23,241 bases of DNA from CAZTAK01 sp964611585 (GTDB lineage Bacteria; Pseudomonadota; Alphaproteobacteria; SHVP01): NCBI GenBank assembly GCA_964611585.1, contig CAZTAK010000045.1, positions 1 through 23,241 of the forward strand. Direction: 5' to 3'. The translations under genes and the position numbers were made by a program. The stretch's first letter is position 1, and the number at the start of each line of letters is the position of its first letter. Of this stretch, positions 1 to 7,646 are shown in pieces. The notes beneath the pieces are model-generated. The model was not told the origin of the DNA and searched no databases. It saw only the letters and a program-made list of their open reading frames with translations.

Positions 1-473
1 TGTGATTTTTGTAAGATCGCTGTCGACGTCTTGCTACGCTTCATTTCCTTTGTTCGCTCAATGGCATCATGACGGGACATGCCAGCCCGCTCAAAAAAAC
101 CAATGGTCGATGCGACTTCGAGTTCAACAGTGCGGTAATGAGTTAGGCGTGCCAGAACACCCCTGATTCTCGAATCTTCTGGTCCATTACTTTCGGCACT
201 GTCACCATCATTTAGAGTGTAGGTCGTAACATAGCTATCATAGATACCAATATCCTGAATCCTCTCCTCAACCTTCCCTTCAAGAACTAGATTCTCGATG
301 GTATCGACGACATCAAAGCTGAACGGCCCATAGTGATGGATTCGAAATTCGGCGTCGATGTCCGCACCGGCCAATTGCAGGAGGTGGAGTAGCTTTTGAA
401 GGCGTTTCTTGCCGGTCACCTGCCGCGCAGGAAGTTCGGCCATCATCGCCAACACAGAATCCGATAAGGTCAC
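1..473 (-). CDS. YwgA-like protein, partial (C-terminus beyond window)
   Basis: A frame of 157 codons without a stop runs off the left edge, so the C-terminus is missing. Visible features are GKKRLQKLLHLLQ (residues 21-33), HHYGPFS (46-52), and a later helix-like stretch ELEVASTIGFFERAG (117-131). From memory this matches the small YwgA-like proteins (G-K-K-L-Q-K near the start, then YGP-Y/F-S), which also recall the DUF4065/SocA type of accessory protein. The function of YwgA itself is not established, so no role is assigned. The start is taken as GTG at 473; the frame stays open back to a TAG at 582-584 without an ATG, and an internal ATG pair (residues 10-11) is an alternative. Base composition and codon use are clearly AT-richer than in every other gene here, suggesting recent acquisition or the edge of an accessory region. 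Confidence 0.6.
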   Translation of the reverse strand, partial: MTLSDSVLAMMAELPARQVTGKKRLQKLLHLLQLAGADIDAEFRIHHYGPFSFDVVDTIENLVLEGKVEERIQDIGIYDSYVTTYTLNDGDSAESNGPEDSRIRGVLARLTHYRTVELEVASTIGFFERAGMSRHDAIERTKEMKRSKTSTAILQKS

Positions 474-636
474 GACGCCTGCCCTGCCGCAATTAACGCT
501 GGGGAGTTTACAGAATCCGTAAATAATGTCGAGAAACAAATAGGGAACACAAACAACATTTGGTATTGTTTTTTTGCAACACTACTTAATGTTGCGATGA
601 TTCCCCACGAATTGACTTTGCCTGCCACCTAGTCGC
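474..636. other. AT-rich intergenic gap with a small hairpin
   Basis: No gene is seen here. A perfect 6-bp inverted repeat (GCAACA at 576-581, TGTTGC at 590-595, 8-nt loop) lies next to a run of seven T on the plus strand at 569-575. Relative to the gcvPB transcript the run is A rather than U after the hairpin, so it is not a canonical terminator for that operon. The low GC content resembles the YwgA-like gene rather than the gcv operon, so the compositional border is close to 600-637. Confidence 0.4.
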
Positions 637-2151
637 CTATTCCGCCGCTTCGGGCAGATCCTTCGGGCGCCACCGCAGTACCGGGTGACGCGCCGCCCGG
701 GTCTCGTCGAGGCGGCGGGTCGGTGTCAGTACCGGTGCCGCGTGGAATCTTTCGACGGTCCCCGACCTGGTCTCGTGCACGAGCGCGCGCAAGGTATCGA
801 TGAACCGGTCGAGAGATTCCTTCGATTCCGATTCGGTCGGCTCGGTCAACAGCGCCCCGCGCACCACCAGCGGAAAGTAGATCGTCGCCGGGTGATAGCC
901 CTCGTCGATCATGGTCTTGGCAAAATCAAGCGTCGTGACGCCGGTGTCCTTGAGAAACGAATCGTCGAACAGGACTTCGTGCATGCACGGCCCCGGGAAC
1001 GGGACCGACAGATCGTTTTCGAGACCGGCGCGCAGGTAGTTCGCGTTCAACACCGCATCCTCGGCGACGCGCCGCAACCCGTCCGAGCCGTGACTGAGGA
1101 TAAAACCGAGGGCGCGCACGAACACCCCGGCCTGGCCGTGGAACGACCGCATCCGGCCGAGCGGTTTCGGTGAATCGCTCCCCTCGGCGTGCTCCTTGAT
1201 CGTGAAGCCACCCTCGCCATGAACGACATGCGGCAGCGGCGCAAACGAGGCGAGTTCATCTGTCATCACCACCGGGCCCGAGCCGGGGCCGCCGCCACCG
1301 TGGGGGGTCGAGAACGTCTTGTGCAGGTTGAGGTGCATGGCGTCGATGCCGAGGTCGCCGGGCCGCACCTTGCCGATCAGGGCGTTGAAGTTGGCGCCGT
1401 CGCAATAGAAGTACGCCCCGGCACCATGAACCGCCTCGGCAATCTCCAGGATGTCGTCCTCGAACAGGCCGCAGGTGTTGGGGTTGGTGAGCATGATCGC
1501 AGCGACGTCGGCACCGAGTTTTGCCTTCAGCGCCACGGTGTCGATGCGCCCGCGCGCGGTCGAGGGTACGGACTCGATGCCGTACCCGCACAGCGCCGCC
1601 GTCGCCGGGTTGGTGCCGTGGGCCGAATCCGGCACCAGCACCCGCGACCGCGCATCGCCGCTCGATTTGAGCGCCGCGCGAATCGTCATCAGGCCATACA
1701 ATTCGCCATGCGCGCCGGCGGCGGGTGACATGGCAACGGCATCGAATCCCGTGAGGTCCTTGAGCCAGCCGGCAAGCGTGTCGATCAGCTCCAAATACCC
1801 CTGCACCGTCGCCACCGGCTGCAACGGGTGGATGTCAGCAAAACCGGGAAGCCGCGCCGCCACTTCGTTGAGGCGCGGGTTGTGCTTCATGGTGCATGAA
1901 CCGAGTGGATAGAGGGCGAGGTCGATGGCATAGTTCTTTTGGCTGAGACGAACGTAATGGCGCACGGCCTGCGGTTCGGAAAGACCGGGAAGACCGATCG
2001 GACGTGTACGGGCGCAAGGCCCGAGGCGCGAGTCGCGGTCCGCAGGTTCCGGCCAATCGACGCCGGAACGCTCCGGGGCGCCCTGTTCGAAGATCAGGGG
2101 CTCGTCCATCATCAGGCCACGGTGACCCGAATGGGTGACGGCACCGGTCAT
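637..2151 (-). CDS. gcvPB: Glycine dehydrogenase (decarboxylating) subunit 2
   Basis: This is the PLP-binding half of the split P-protein of the glycine cleavage system. Together with GcvPA it decarboxylates glycine and passes the aminomethyl group to the lipoyl arm of GcvH in the cytoplasm. The 504 residues match the usual length of about 500. The Schiff-base lysine is K278 within NLHKTFSTPHGGGGPGSG, a glycine-rich segment typical of the family; other family-like stretches are YPLGSCTMKHNPR (81-93) and SAHGTNPA (176-183). The ATG at 2151 overlaps the TGA of gcvPA by 4 nt (ATGA), so the subunits are probably translated in a coupled, near-equimolar way. It ends with TAG and is the last gene of the operon. 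Confidence 0.97.
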   Translation of the reverse strand: MTGAVTHSGHRGLMMDEPLIFEQGAPERSGVDWPEPADRDSRLGPCARTRPIGLPGLSEPQAVRHYVRLSQKNYAIDLALYPLGSCTMKHNPRLNEVAARLPGFADIHPLQPVATVQGYLELIDTLAGWLKDLTGFDAVAMSPAAGAHGELYGLMTIRAALKSSGDARSRVLVPDSAHGTNPATAALCGYGIESVPSTARGRIDTVALKAKLGADVAAIMLTNPNTCGLFEDDILEIAEAVHGAGAYFYCDGANFNALIGKVRPGDLGIDAMHLNLHKTFSTPHGGGGPGSGPVVMTDELASFAPLPHVVHGEGGFTIKEHAEGSDSPKPLGRMRSFHGQAGVFVRALGFILSHGSDGLRRVAEDAVLNANYLRAGLENDLSVPFPGPCMHEVLFDDSFLKDTGVTTLDFAKTMIDEGYHPATIYFPLVVRGALLTEPTESESKESLDRFIDTLRALVHETRSGTVERFHAAPVLTPTRRLDETRAARHPVLRWRPKDLPEAAE

Positions 2152-3494
2152 GACAGCGCCCGCCGGAGCGCGCCTGAAAGCGCGTCCATGTCGGCGTCCG
2201 TCGTGAGTTCCGTGGCCGCCACCAGCAGCAGGTTTTCAAGATCTGCGGTGCCGGGATAGAGCCGCGACGCCGGCACCCCCGCCAGCACGCCGCTGCGTGC
2301 AAGATCGTCCACCACCGGCGCCGCGGCGCGCGGCAGACGCACCGTGAATTCGTTGAAATAGGTATCGTTGAGAACTTCGATGCCCGGCACCGCCGCCAGT
2401 TTGCCGGTGAGAGCGACGGCCCGTTCGTGGTTGAGGCGCGCAAGGCGCGAAAATCCGGCCTCGCCCAGAAGCGTCAGGTGGATCGAAAACGCAAGCGCAC
2501 ACAACCCCGAATTGGTGCAGATGTTGCTGGTCGCCTTTTCGCGGCGGATGTGCTGCTCGCGCGCCGAAAGCGTCAGCACGAACCCGCGGCGGCCGTCGAT
2601 ATCGACGGTTTCGCCGCAAAGCCGGCCCGGCATTTGCCGCAGATACTTCTCTCGGGCGGCAAAGAGGCCGAGATAGGGTCCGCCGAACCCTAGCGGATTG
2701 CCCAGCGACTGGCCCTCACCGATGACGATGTCGGCGCCCATCGCACCCGGCGAAATCAGGGCACCGAGCGAAACTGCTTCGGCCACCGCCACCACCAGCA
2801 GGGCGCCGGCGACATGGCACGCCTCGGCCAGCGGCCGCAGATCGCGCACAGAGCCGAAAAAGCCCGGGTTCTGGACGACGACGCACGAAGTTTCGGCGTC
2901 GATCAGCGCCGCCAGATCTTCATCGCCGGAAGGGTCCGGGGCCGCGGCCACGACGTCGAAATCGGTAAACCGCGCACTCGTCGCGGTGGCCTCGCGGTAG
3001 TGCGGATGAAGCCCGCCGGACAGCACCGCCTTGCGCCGGCGGGTGACGCGATTGGCCATCATTACCGCTTCGGCGCAGGCGCTGGCACCCTCGTACATCG
3101 AGGCGTTGGCAGCCTCCATGCCCGTCAACAGCGCGACCTGGGTCTGAAACTCGAACAGCATTTGCAGCGTGCCCTGGCTGATCTCGGGCTGGTAGGGCGT
3201 GTACGACGTAAGAAACTCGCTGCGCTGAATCAGATGATCGACCGCGGCCGGAATGTGGTGGCGGTAGGCGCCGGCGCCGAGAAAGAACGGCACCGAACCG
3301 GCGGCGACATTGCGCGACGCCATCTGGCTCAGGATTCGTTCGACCTCGGCCTCGGACTTGTGCGTCGATGGCCCGGGCGGCGTATCCAGCAGGACCTCGG
3401 CGGGCACGCCTTGGAACAGATCGTCGATCGAGGCGACCCCGATCGCGGCCAGCATGGCTGCGCGGTCATCGGCGGTGTGAGGCAGGTAGCGCAT
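2148..3494 (-). CDS. gcvPA: Glycine dehydrogenase (decarboxylating) subunit 1
   Basis: This is the non-PLP-binding half of the split P-protein, which forms a heterotetramer with GcvPB. The 448 residues match family length. The N-terminus MRYLPHT followed by the stretch ending SIDDLFQGVP is highly characteristic, as are FLGAGAYRHHIPAAVD and the TPYQPEISQGTLQ motif. I chose the ATG at 3494 because it overlaps the gcvH TGA by one nucleotide (TGATG); a TTG one codon upstream is possible but less likely. Split P-proteins are standard in Firmicutes and Thermus and occur in some alphaproteobacteria, whereas many proteobacteria have a single fused gcvP of about 950 residues. Confidence 0.97.
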   Translation of the reverse strand: MRYLPHTADDRAAMLAAIGVASIDDLFQGVPAEVLLDTPPGPSTHKSEAEVERILSQMASRNVAAGSVPFFLGAGAYRHHIPAAVDHLIQRSEFLTSYTPYQPEISQGTLQMLFEFQTQVALLTGMEAANASMYEGASACAEAVMMANRVTRRRKAVLSGGLHPHYREATATSARFTDFDVVAAAPDPSGDEDLAALIDAETSCVVVQNPGFFGSVRDLRPLAEACHVAGALLVVAVAEAVSLGALISPGAMGADIVIGEGQSLGNPLGFGGPYLGLFAAREKYLRQMPGRLCGETVDIDGRRGFVLTLSAREQHIRREKATSNICTNSGLCALAFSIHLTLLGEAGFSRLARLNHERAVALTGKLAAVPGIEVLNDTYFNEFTVRLPRAAAPVVDDLARSGVLAGVPASRLYPGTADLENLLLVAATELTTDADMDALSGALRRALS

Positions 3495-3871
3495 CAATCG
3501 AGACCGGCCACGAAGTCGGCGTAATCGCCCGCATCCATCAATTCGTCGAGCTCGGCGGCATCGCCGAACCTGATCTTCATGAACCAGCCTTCGCCCTCGG
3601 CGTCTTCGTTGACCAGCCCCGGGTTATCCTGCAGCGCGTCGTTGACCTCGATGACCTCGCCGCTGATGGGGGCGTAGATCTCGCTGGCCGCCTTGACCGA
3701 TTCGACCACCGCCGCCTCGGCCCCGGTCTCGACCGCGGTATCGACCTGCGGCAATTCGACGAACACCACGTCCCCCAACTGTTCCTGGGCATAGTTTGAA
3801 ATGCCGACGGTGGCGGTGTCGCCCTCGACCAGCACCCACTCGTGATCGCGCGTGTATTTGAGTCCCGACAT
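3494..3871 (-). CDS. gcvH: Glycine cleavage system H protein
   Basis: This is the small lipoyl carrier that shuttles the aminomethyl intermediate from the P-protein to the T-protein and is reoxidised by dihydrolipoamide dehydrogenase (L-protein, not in this window). The 125 residues match the family. The lipoylated lysine is K60 in VVESVKAAS. The N-terminal YTRDHEWV and the later SGEVIEVN and GWF motifs are family hallmarks. The start is ATG at 3871, preceded by a purine-rich AAGAAG. The gap to gcvT upstream is 32 nt, and the 3' end overlaps gcvPA. Confidence 0.97.
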   Translation of the reverse strand: MSGLKYTRDHEWVLVEGDTATVGISNYAQEQLGDVVFVELPQVDTAVETGAEAAVVESVKAASEIYAPISGEVIEVNDALQDNPGLVNEDAEGEGWFMKIRFGDAAELDELMDAGDYADFVAGLD

Positions 3872-3903
3872 TCTTCTTGTCTCGCTGTTTCCTGTCGCAT
3901 TCG

Positions 3904-5004
3904 CTATTTGCTTTTGTGATACCCGTGCGGCACGAACGGCAGCGCGGAAACCGTGCCGTCGTGCACGACCTCGCGGATTACGAGGCCGATTTCCCTTCCG
4001 GGTTCGGCGAAGGCGGCGCGGACATAGCCCATCGCAACCGGCGCCCCCACAGTCGGCCCAAAACTGCCGGACGTGATTTCGCCAATGTAGTTGCCCTTCA
4101 TGTCGAGGACTTCGGTATCCGCGCGTGCCGGCGCGCGGCCCGCCGGCCGGATGCCGACGCGGCGGATCGCGGGGCCGCCGGCCAATTGTTTCCGGATCGC
4201 GTCATCGCCCGGGAACCCGCCCTCGCTGCGGCGGCGTTTCGAAATTGTCCAGACAAGCCCCGCTTCGACAGGCGTGGTGCCCGTCGTCAGGTCGTTGCCG
4301 TAAAGGCACAGCCCGGCCTCCAGGCGAAGGGTGTCGCGCGCGCCCAGGCCCGCAGGCGCGACCTCGGGTTCCGCCGCCAGAACCTGCGCCAGAGCCTCGA
4401 CATCGGCGGAGGCGGCCGAGATTTCGAATCCGTCCTCGCCGGTATAGCCCGAACGGCTGACCCGCGCTTCGACACCCGCCACCACAATTTCCGCCGACCG
4501 CATGAAAGAAAGCGATTCGCAGCCCGGCGCGTGAGTCGCGAGCACGGCGGCAGCGGCCGGCCCCTGAAGGGCGATCAGGGCCCTGTCTTCCAGCAGCGTC
4601 ACCCGATGGCGGGGAAGCCCGGCCTCGAGCAGCGCCATGTCAGCGGATTTCTGCGAGGCGTTCACCACCAGGAACAAATAATCGCCCGCGTCGGTGACCA
4701 TCAGGTCGTCGAGCACGCCACCCTTTTCATTGGTGAACATCGTGTAGCGCATGGCGCCGGGCTTGAGCGCCTGAATGTCACCCGGCACCAGCGCTTCGAG
4801 GGCTTGAGCCGCGCCATTGCCGTCGATTCGCACCTGGCCCATGTGGGAGACGTCGAACAGGGCCGCGCCGTCGCGGCACTGGCGGTGCTCGGCCAGGATG
4901 CCGGCTCGGTACTGAATCGGCAGCGCGTAGCCCGCGAAGGGGACGAATTTGGCACCCCATTCGGCATGAAGGGCATATAGCGGCGTTTTTGCGGGTGCGA
5001 TCAC
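3904..5004 (-). CDS. gcvT: Aminomethyltransferase, glycine cleavage T protein
   Basis: GcvT transfers the one-carbon unit from aminomethyl-GcvH to tetrahydrofolate, giving 5,10-methylene-THF and ammonia. The 366 residues are family length. Visible hallmarks are LYALHAEWGAKFVPFAGY near the start, FDVSHMGQ, the GGVLDDLMVT segment that carries the conserved aspartate, SRSGYTGEDGFEI, and the C-terminal GEITSGSFGP. The start is GTG at 5004, four nucleotides after a strong GGAGGA at 5008-5013. It is the first gene of the operon, directly behind the glycine riboswitch. The stop is TAG. Confidence 0.97.
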   Translation of the reverse strand: MIAPAKTPLYALHAEWGAKFVPFAGYALPIQYRAGILAEHRQCRDGAALFDVSHMGQVRIDGNGAAQALEALVPGDIQALKPGAMRYTMFTNEKGGVLDDLMVTDAGDYLFLVVNASQKSADMALLEAGLPRHRVTLLEDRALIALQGPAAAAVLATHAPGCESLSFMRSAEIVVAGVEARVSRSGYTGEDGFEISAASADVEALAQVLAAEPEVAPAGLGARDTLRLEAGLCLYGNDLTTGTTPVEAGLVWTISKRRRSEGGFPGDDAIRKQLAGGPAIRRVGIRPAGRAPARADTEVLDMKGNYIGEITSGSFGPTVGAPVAMGYVRAAFAEPGREIGLVIREVVHDGTVSALPFVPHGYHKSK

Positions 5005-5059
5005 GATTCCTCCGGCGGCAGTCCCGTGACCGCGAAATGCAGGCCTGCATTGCCGGTCC

Positions 5060-5247
5060 GGGCCCCACTCTGTCTCGGAACCTGAAGAGATTGACCAAAC
5101 GCCGCAGCGTCGGCTTGCCCCTTCGGTGAGACCGCCAAAAACACCCGCGGCCTGCTTTCCAGAGGATCATACACCTGCGGTCCGTTTGCCTGAGAGTTTC
5201 CGGGGCGGTTGCTCCTTCGGCGCCGGCTGAGCCGGTCTCTCCCACAG
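5060..5247 (-). promoter_or_regulatory. Tandem glycine riboswitch in the gcvT leader
   Basis: Two consecutive glycine aptamers can be read on the minus strand. Aptamer 1 starts with GGGAGAG (5243-5237), has the conserved GCCGAAGGAGCAA (5221-5209) and closes with AACTCTCAGGCAAA (5198-5185). Aptamer 2 begins near 5166, carries CACCGAAGGGGCAAGCC (5128-5112) and ends with ATCTCTTCAGGT and then AGACAGAGTGGGG (5091-5063). This is the classic two-aptamer architecture placed directly upstream of gcvT. In known members glycine binding turns the cleavage operon on. About 55 nt separate the second aptamer from the GTG start and contain the GGAGGA ribosome binding site, so control at translation initiation is plausible; no clear intrinsic terminator is visible in that spacer. 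Confidence 0.93.
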
Positions 5248-5290
5248 GGATCATATGTATGGGCGAAGGGCAGCGCCCTTCACGGGAAAC

Positions 5291-5318
5291 ATGATAGGCC
5301 CCACAGGCAGCGAGTCAA
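5291..5318 (-). promoter_or_regulatory. Sigma70-type promoter of the gcv operon
   Basis: On the minus strand TTGACT (5318-5313) is followed after 16 bp by TATCAT (5296-5291), each close to the -35 and -10 consensus. The predicted start site near 5284 lies about 40 nt upstream of the first riboswitch aptamer, the expected geometry for the gcvT-H-PA-PB transcript. This is inferred from sequence only. Confidence 0.65.
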
Positions 5319-5372
5319 CGCCGCCTTCCATTGACCTCCGGCGAGCGGCGGCGGCCGGTCCTGGTGGACAAC

Positions 5373-5564
5373 ATGTTTCAGGTCTTCGTGGCGCCCCTGT
5401 TCCTGATTGCCGAGGCCGATATCGCGCTCGGACTGAAAAAACGCCTAGCGCGCGACGTGGCCGCACTGATGCCGCGGCACCTGCCCGATCCCGCGCCCGA
5501 GTCGGCACCTGAGGCCGCGCCCGATCCCGCGCCAGGCCGAACCAACGCCTCGACCCGCGCCTGA
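5373..5564 (+). CDS. Small hypothetical protein, 63 aa
   Basis: I do not recognise this protein. The ATG at 5373 follows a GGTGGA-like ribosome binding site and opens a 63-codon frame with GC-rich third positions like its neighbours. The first 20 residues are hydrophobic with a few acidic ones (MFQVFVAPLFLIAEADIALG), followed by a basic amphipathic stretch (LKKRLARDVAALMPRHL) and a low-complexity Pro/Ala/Glu/Asp tail with repeated DPAP and SAPEAAP units. A TTG at 5331 could extend it, but would overlap the gcv promoter area. It is divergent from the gcv operon and ends 6 nt from the convergent lipoprotein gene. It may be a chance ORF; coding-like composition is the only support. Confidence 0.45.
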   Translation: MFQVFVAPLFLIAEADIALGLKKRLARDVAALMPRHLPDPAPESAPEAAPDPAPGRTNASTRA

Positions 5565-5570
5565 TCCCGT

Positions 5571-6116
5571 CTATTGGCGGCGCCGGTTGTACTCGAGCTG
5601 GTCGTTGGTCAGTTCAAATCCGATCAGGATTTCGAAATTGGCGCCGGACTGGCCCGGGGCCAAGGGAATCAATTCTTCGATTTCCTCGACGATTCCGGCG
5701 CGGCGCTGGCTACGCTGCAACGTAAAGTCCGACGAGAACCGTTCGCGGGCCAAAACCCGCTGGCCGCTATCGACGACGGCGACGAAGAAATTCATCGTGC
5801 CGGCGGTGGTGTTCGAGGCGGGTCCGCGCGCCGCGATTATTCGCACCGATGTGACCGCCGTGATTGTGTCGCCGGCCCGGTTGTATTCGCAGGAGGAATC
5901 GAGTCGGCTGATTTCGGCATCGAACTGAATATCGATCAGATCCTGCCCCGGTCCCGGCCGGAACTGCGTCATCCGCGCGGCATCGGCAACGATCGACGCT
6001 TTCGGGCAGGGACCCGGGTCGGGCGGCGAGATGACGCCGCACGCCGCCGCCACAAGCATTGCTGCAACCACCGCGTACCGGCGCACGCGGACAAACCCCG
6101 TCACGGACCGGCTCAC
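5571..6116 (-). CDS. Putative lipoprotein of unknown function
   Basis: The 181-residue protein has an N-terminal basic stretch (RVRR, 10-13), a hydrophobic core (14-25) and a cysteine at 26 in LVAAAC, which fits a lipoprotein signal peptide, although alanine at -3 is not the ideal residue. After cleavage the mature part starts CGVISPPDPGPCPKAS. The rest looks like a soluble beta-rich periplasmic domain with no catalytic motif that I recognise. The start is a GTG at 6116, with further in-frame GTG codons just downstream, so the exact N-terminus is uncertain. It lies 12 nt downstream of the interrupted CDGSH gene, probably in the same transcript. The stop is TAG. Confidence 0.75.
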   Translation of the reverse strand: MSRSVTGFVRVRRYAVVAAMLVAAACGVISPPDPGPCPKASIVADAARMTQFRPGPGQDLIDIQFDAEISRLDSSCEYNRAGDTITAVTSVRIIAARGPASNTTAGTMNFFVAVVDSGQRVLARERFSSDFTLQRSQRRAGIVEEIEELIPLAPGQSGANFEILIGFELTNDQLEYNRRRQ

Positions 6117-6128
6117 TGGCGGAGCCCG

Positions 6129-6371
6129 TCAGATCTTGCCATGCGTTCCGTCGCAAACAGGTTTATTTCCGCTGCGCTTGCAACCACAGAAATACACGGT
6201 CTTTGACTCTTCGGCCTTGTAAGGAACGGGTCGGAATTCGGTTTCGGCATGGCTACCATCGCAAAACGACTGATTGGAACTTCTCCCGCAGCGGCACCAC
6301 ATATAGCTCTTGCCCGCCTCGACTTCGACCGGAAAGGGCCCTTTTTGCGGTATTTACGCTTCGTCAGCCAT
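6129..6371 (-). pseudogene. CDGSH iron-sulfur domain protein gene with in-frame TAA at codon 6
   Basis: The ATG at 6371 has a good ribosome binding site (GGAAGG, 6381-6386 on this strand) and begins MADEA, then TAA (6356-6354), then continues in the same frame for 74 codons to TGA at 6129. The continuation, IPQKGPFPVEVEAG onward, is a typical two-CDGSH protein. The first cluster is CRCG with CDGSH and the second is CGCK with CDGT and H; each retains three Cys and one His, as needed for a [2Fe-2S] centre. MADE at the very start also matches the usual N-terminus of the family, so the stop interrupts a real reading frame rather than preceding it. The next ATG (the one before WCRCG) would remove the leading strand. 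Either the gene is freshly inactivated, there is a sequence error, or a non-standard start (ATA) or readthrough is used. Confidence 0.8.
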
Positions 6372-6653
6372 CCTTTTCCTTCCCCGTAAAGCGTGCCGCT
6401 GGCGCGGCGCGCTGAACTCTACCCATAGGCCCGGGCCGAAACAAGCAGCCCGCCTCGACAGCCGGCGCCGCGTTAAGGTACTCATTCGGGTGCCGACGGG
6501 CGGCGGAGGTCAGGTCATTGCGGTTAATGACGGTGATGTTGGGCGCCGGGCCAGGCGTGGCGGTTACCGCCACGGCAGGGGTCCGGACGCCGACCGCGCC
6601 CAGGCCGGCACGCCCGCGCAGGCGGCGTTCCGAGTCGGCGGGCGGAGGCCGTG
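6372..6653. other. Divergent intergenic region between the CDGSH gene and ispH
   Basis: Within these 282 bp I see the ribosome binding sites of the two divergent genes (AAGG-rich near 6375-6390 on the minus strand; GGAGG at 6644-6648 on the plus strand) and no convincing gene. A short minus-strand frame of about 69 codons overlaps the region, but it has no family signal and runs into the CDGSH start in another frame. The promoters of both genes should lie here, but no strong -35/-10 pair stands out. Confidence 0.4.
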
Positions 6654-7634
6654 ATGGACCGCGCGCCGGAGACTGAACAAGTGCCCGATACCGTCAAGCC
6701 ACCGCTGACGATTCATCTTGCCGCACCGCGCGGCTATTGCGCCGGTGTCGAACGCGCCATTCAGGTCGTGGAGCGTGCGCTCGAACGATTCGGCACGCCG
6801 GTCTACGTCCGCCACGAAATCGTCCATAACCGTACCGTTGTCGAGGATCTGGCGGCACGCGGCGCGGTGTTTGTCGAAGAACTCGCCGAAGTGCCCGACG
6901 GCGCGCCGGTGGTGCTTTCCGCCCACGGCGTCGCCAAGGACGTTTATGACGAAGCCGACGCGCGCAAGCTGTTCTACCTCGATGCCACTTGTCCCCTGGT
7001 AAGTAAAGTCCATCGCGAGGCCGAGCAAGCGCACGCCGCGGGCCACGAAATCCTGCTGATCGGGCACGCCGGCCATCCCGAGGTCATCGGTACCCTCGGT
7101 CAATTGCCACCGGGCTCGATCCGCCTGATCGAGAGCGAGGCCCAGGCTCGGGATGTTACCGTCGCCGACCCTGAGCGCCTCGCTTATCTCACACAGACCA
7201 CGCTTTCGATCGATGAGACGGCCGATATTCTCGCAATTCTGAAGTCGAGATTTCCTGGCATTCAAGAGCCGCGCAAAGAGGACATCTGCTATGCCACGAC
7301 CAACCGCCAGCGTGCGGTGCGAGCAATCGCCGGCCTGTGCGACGGGTTCCTCGTGATCGGCGCTCCCAATTCGTCCAACAGCGTGCGCCTGGTCGAGGCG
7401 GCGCAGCGTGCCGGGGCCGGGTTTGCGCTGCTGGTCCAAGGCGCCGGCGACGTTCCCTGGAGCCGCATCGAAGGCGAGCTCACGATCGGGATCAGTGCCG
7501 GGGCCTCGGCGCCGGAAAAACTCGTTCTTGAAGTGCTCGACGCCCTTTCCGCACGGTTCGAAACACGGATCGAGGAAGACCCGGTCGCGCAAGAAAACAT
7601 CGTCTTCAAGTTGCCAACCGCTGTAGGCGGCTAG
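6654..7634 (+). CDS. ispH: 4-hydroxy-3-methylbut-2-enyl diphosphate reductase
   Basis: IspH (LytB) is the last enzyme of the MEP isoprenoid pathway, reducing HMBPP to IPP and DMAPP with a [4Fe-4S] cluster. The 326 residues are family length. The three cluster cysteines are visible at C29 (RGYCAGV), C113 (DATCPLV) and C212 (DICYATTNRQ), and the substrate-binding histidines lie in VHNRTVV, SAHGVA and IGHAGHPEV, along with TQTTLS. I chose the ATG at 6654, five nucleotides after GGAGG (6644-6648); the GTG immediately before it is too close to that site. It heads an ispH-thrB-rnhA transcript, an arrangement I know from other alphaproteobacteria next to cox genes. The stop is TAG. Confidence 0.97.
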   Translation: MDRAPETEQVPDTVKPPLTIHLAAPRGYCAGVERAIQVVERALERFGTPVYVRHEIVHNRTVVEDLAARGAVFVEELAEVPDGAPVVLSAHGVAKDVYDEADARKLFYLDATCPLVSKVHREAEQAHAAGHEILLIGHAGHPEVIGTLGQLPPGSIRLIESEAQARDVTVADPERLAYLTQTTLSIDETADILAILKSRFPGIQEPRKEDICYATTNRQRAVRAIAGLCDGFLVIGAPNSSNSVRLVEAAQRAGAGFALLVQGAGDVPWSRIEGELTIGISAGASAPEKLVLEVLDALSARFETRIEEDPVAQENIVFKLPTAVGG

Positions 7635-7646
7635 GAACGGCCCCTC

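Noticed and set aside
569..595. Hairpin with a T-run as a gcvPB terminator
   Set aside because: On the gcvPB transcript the homopolymer is A, not U, and on the plus strand the T-run precedes the hairpin, so it fits an intrinsic terminator in neither direction.
6364..6573. Minus-strand frame of about 69 codons upstream of the CDGSH gene
   Set aside because: No family resemblance, no good ribosome binding site, and it overlaps the CDGSH ribosome binding site and start in another frame.
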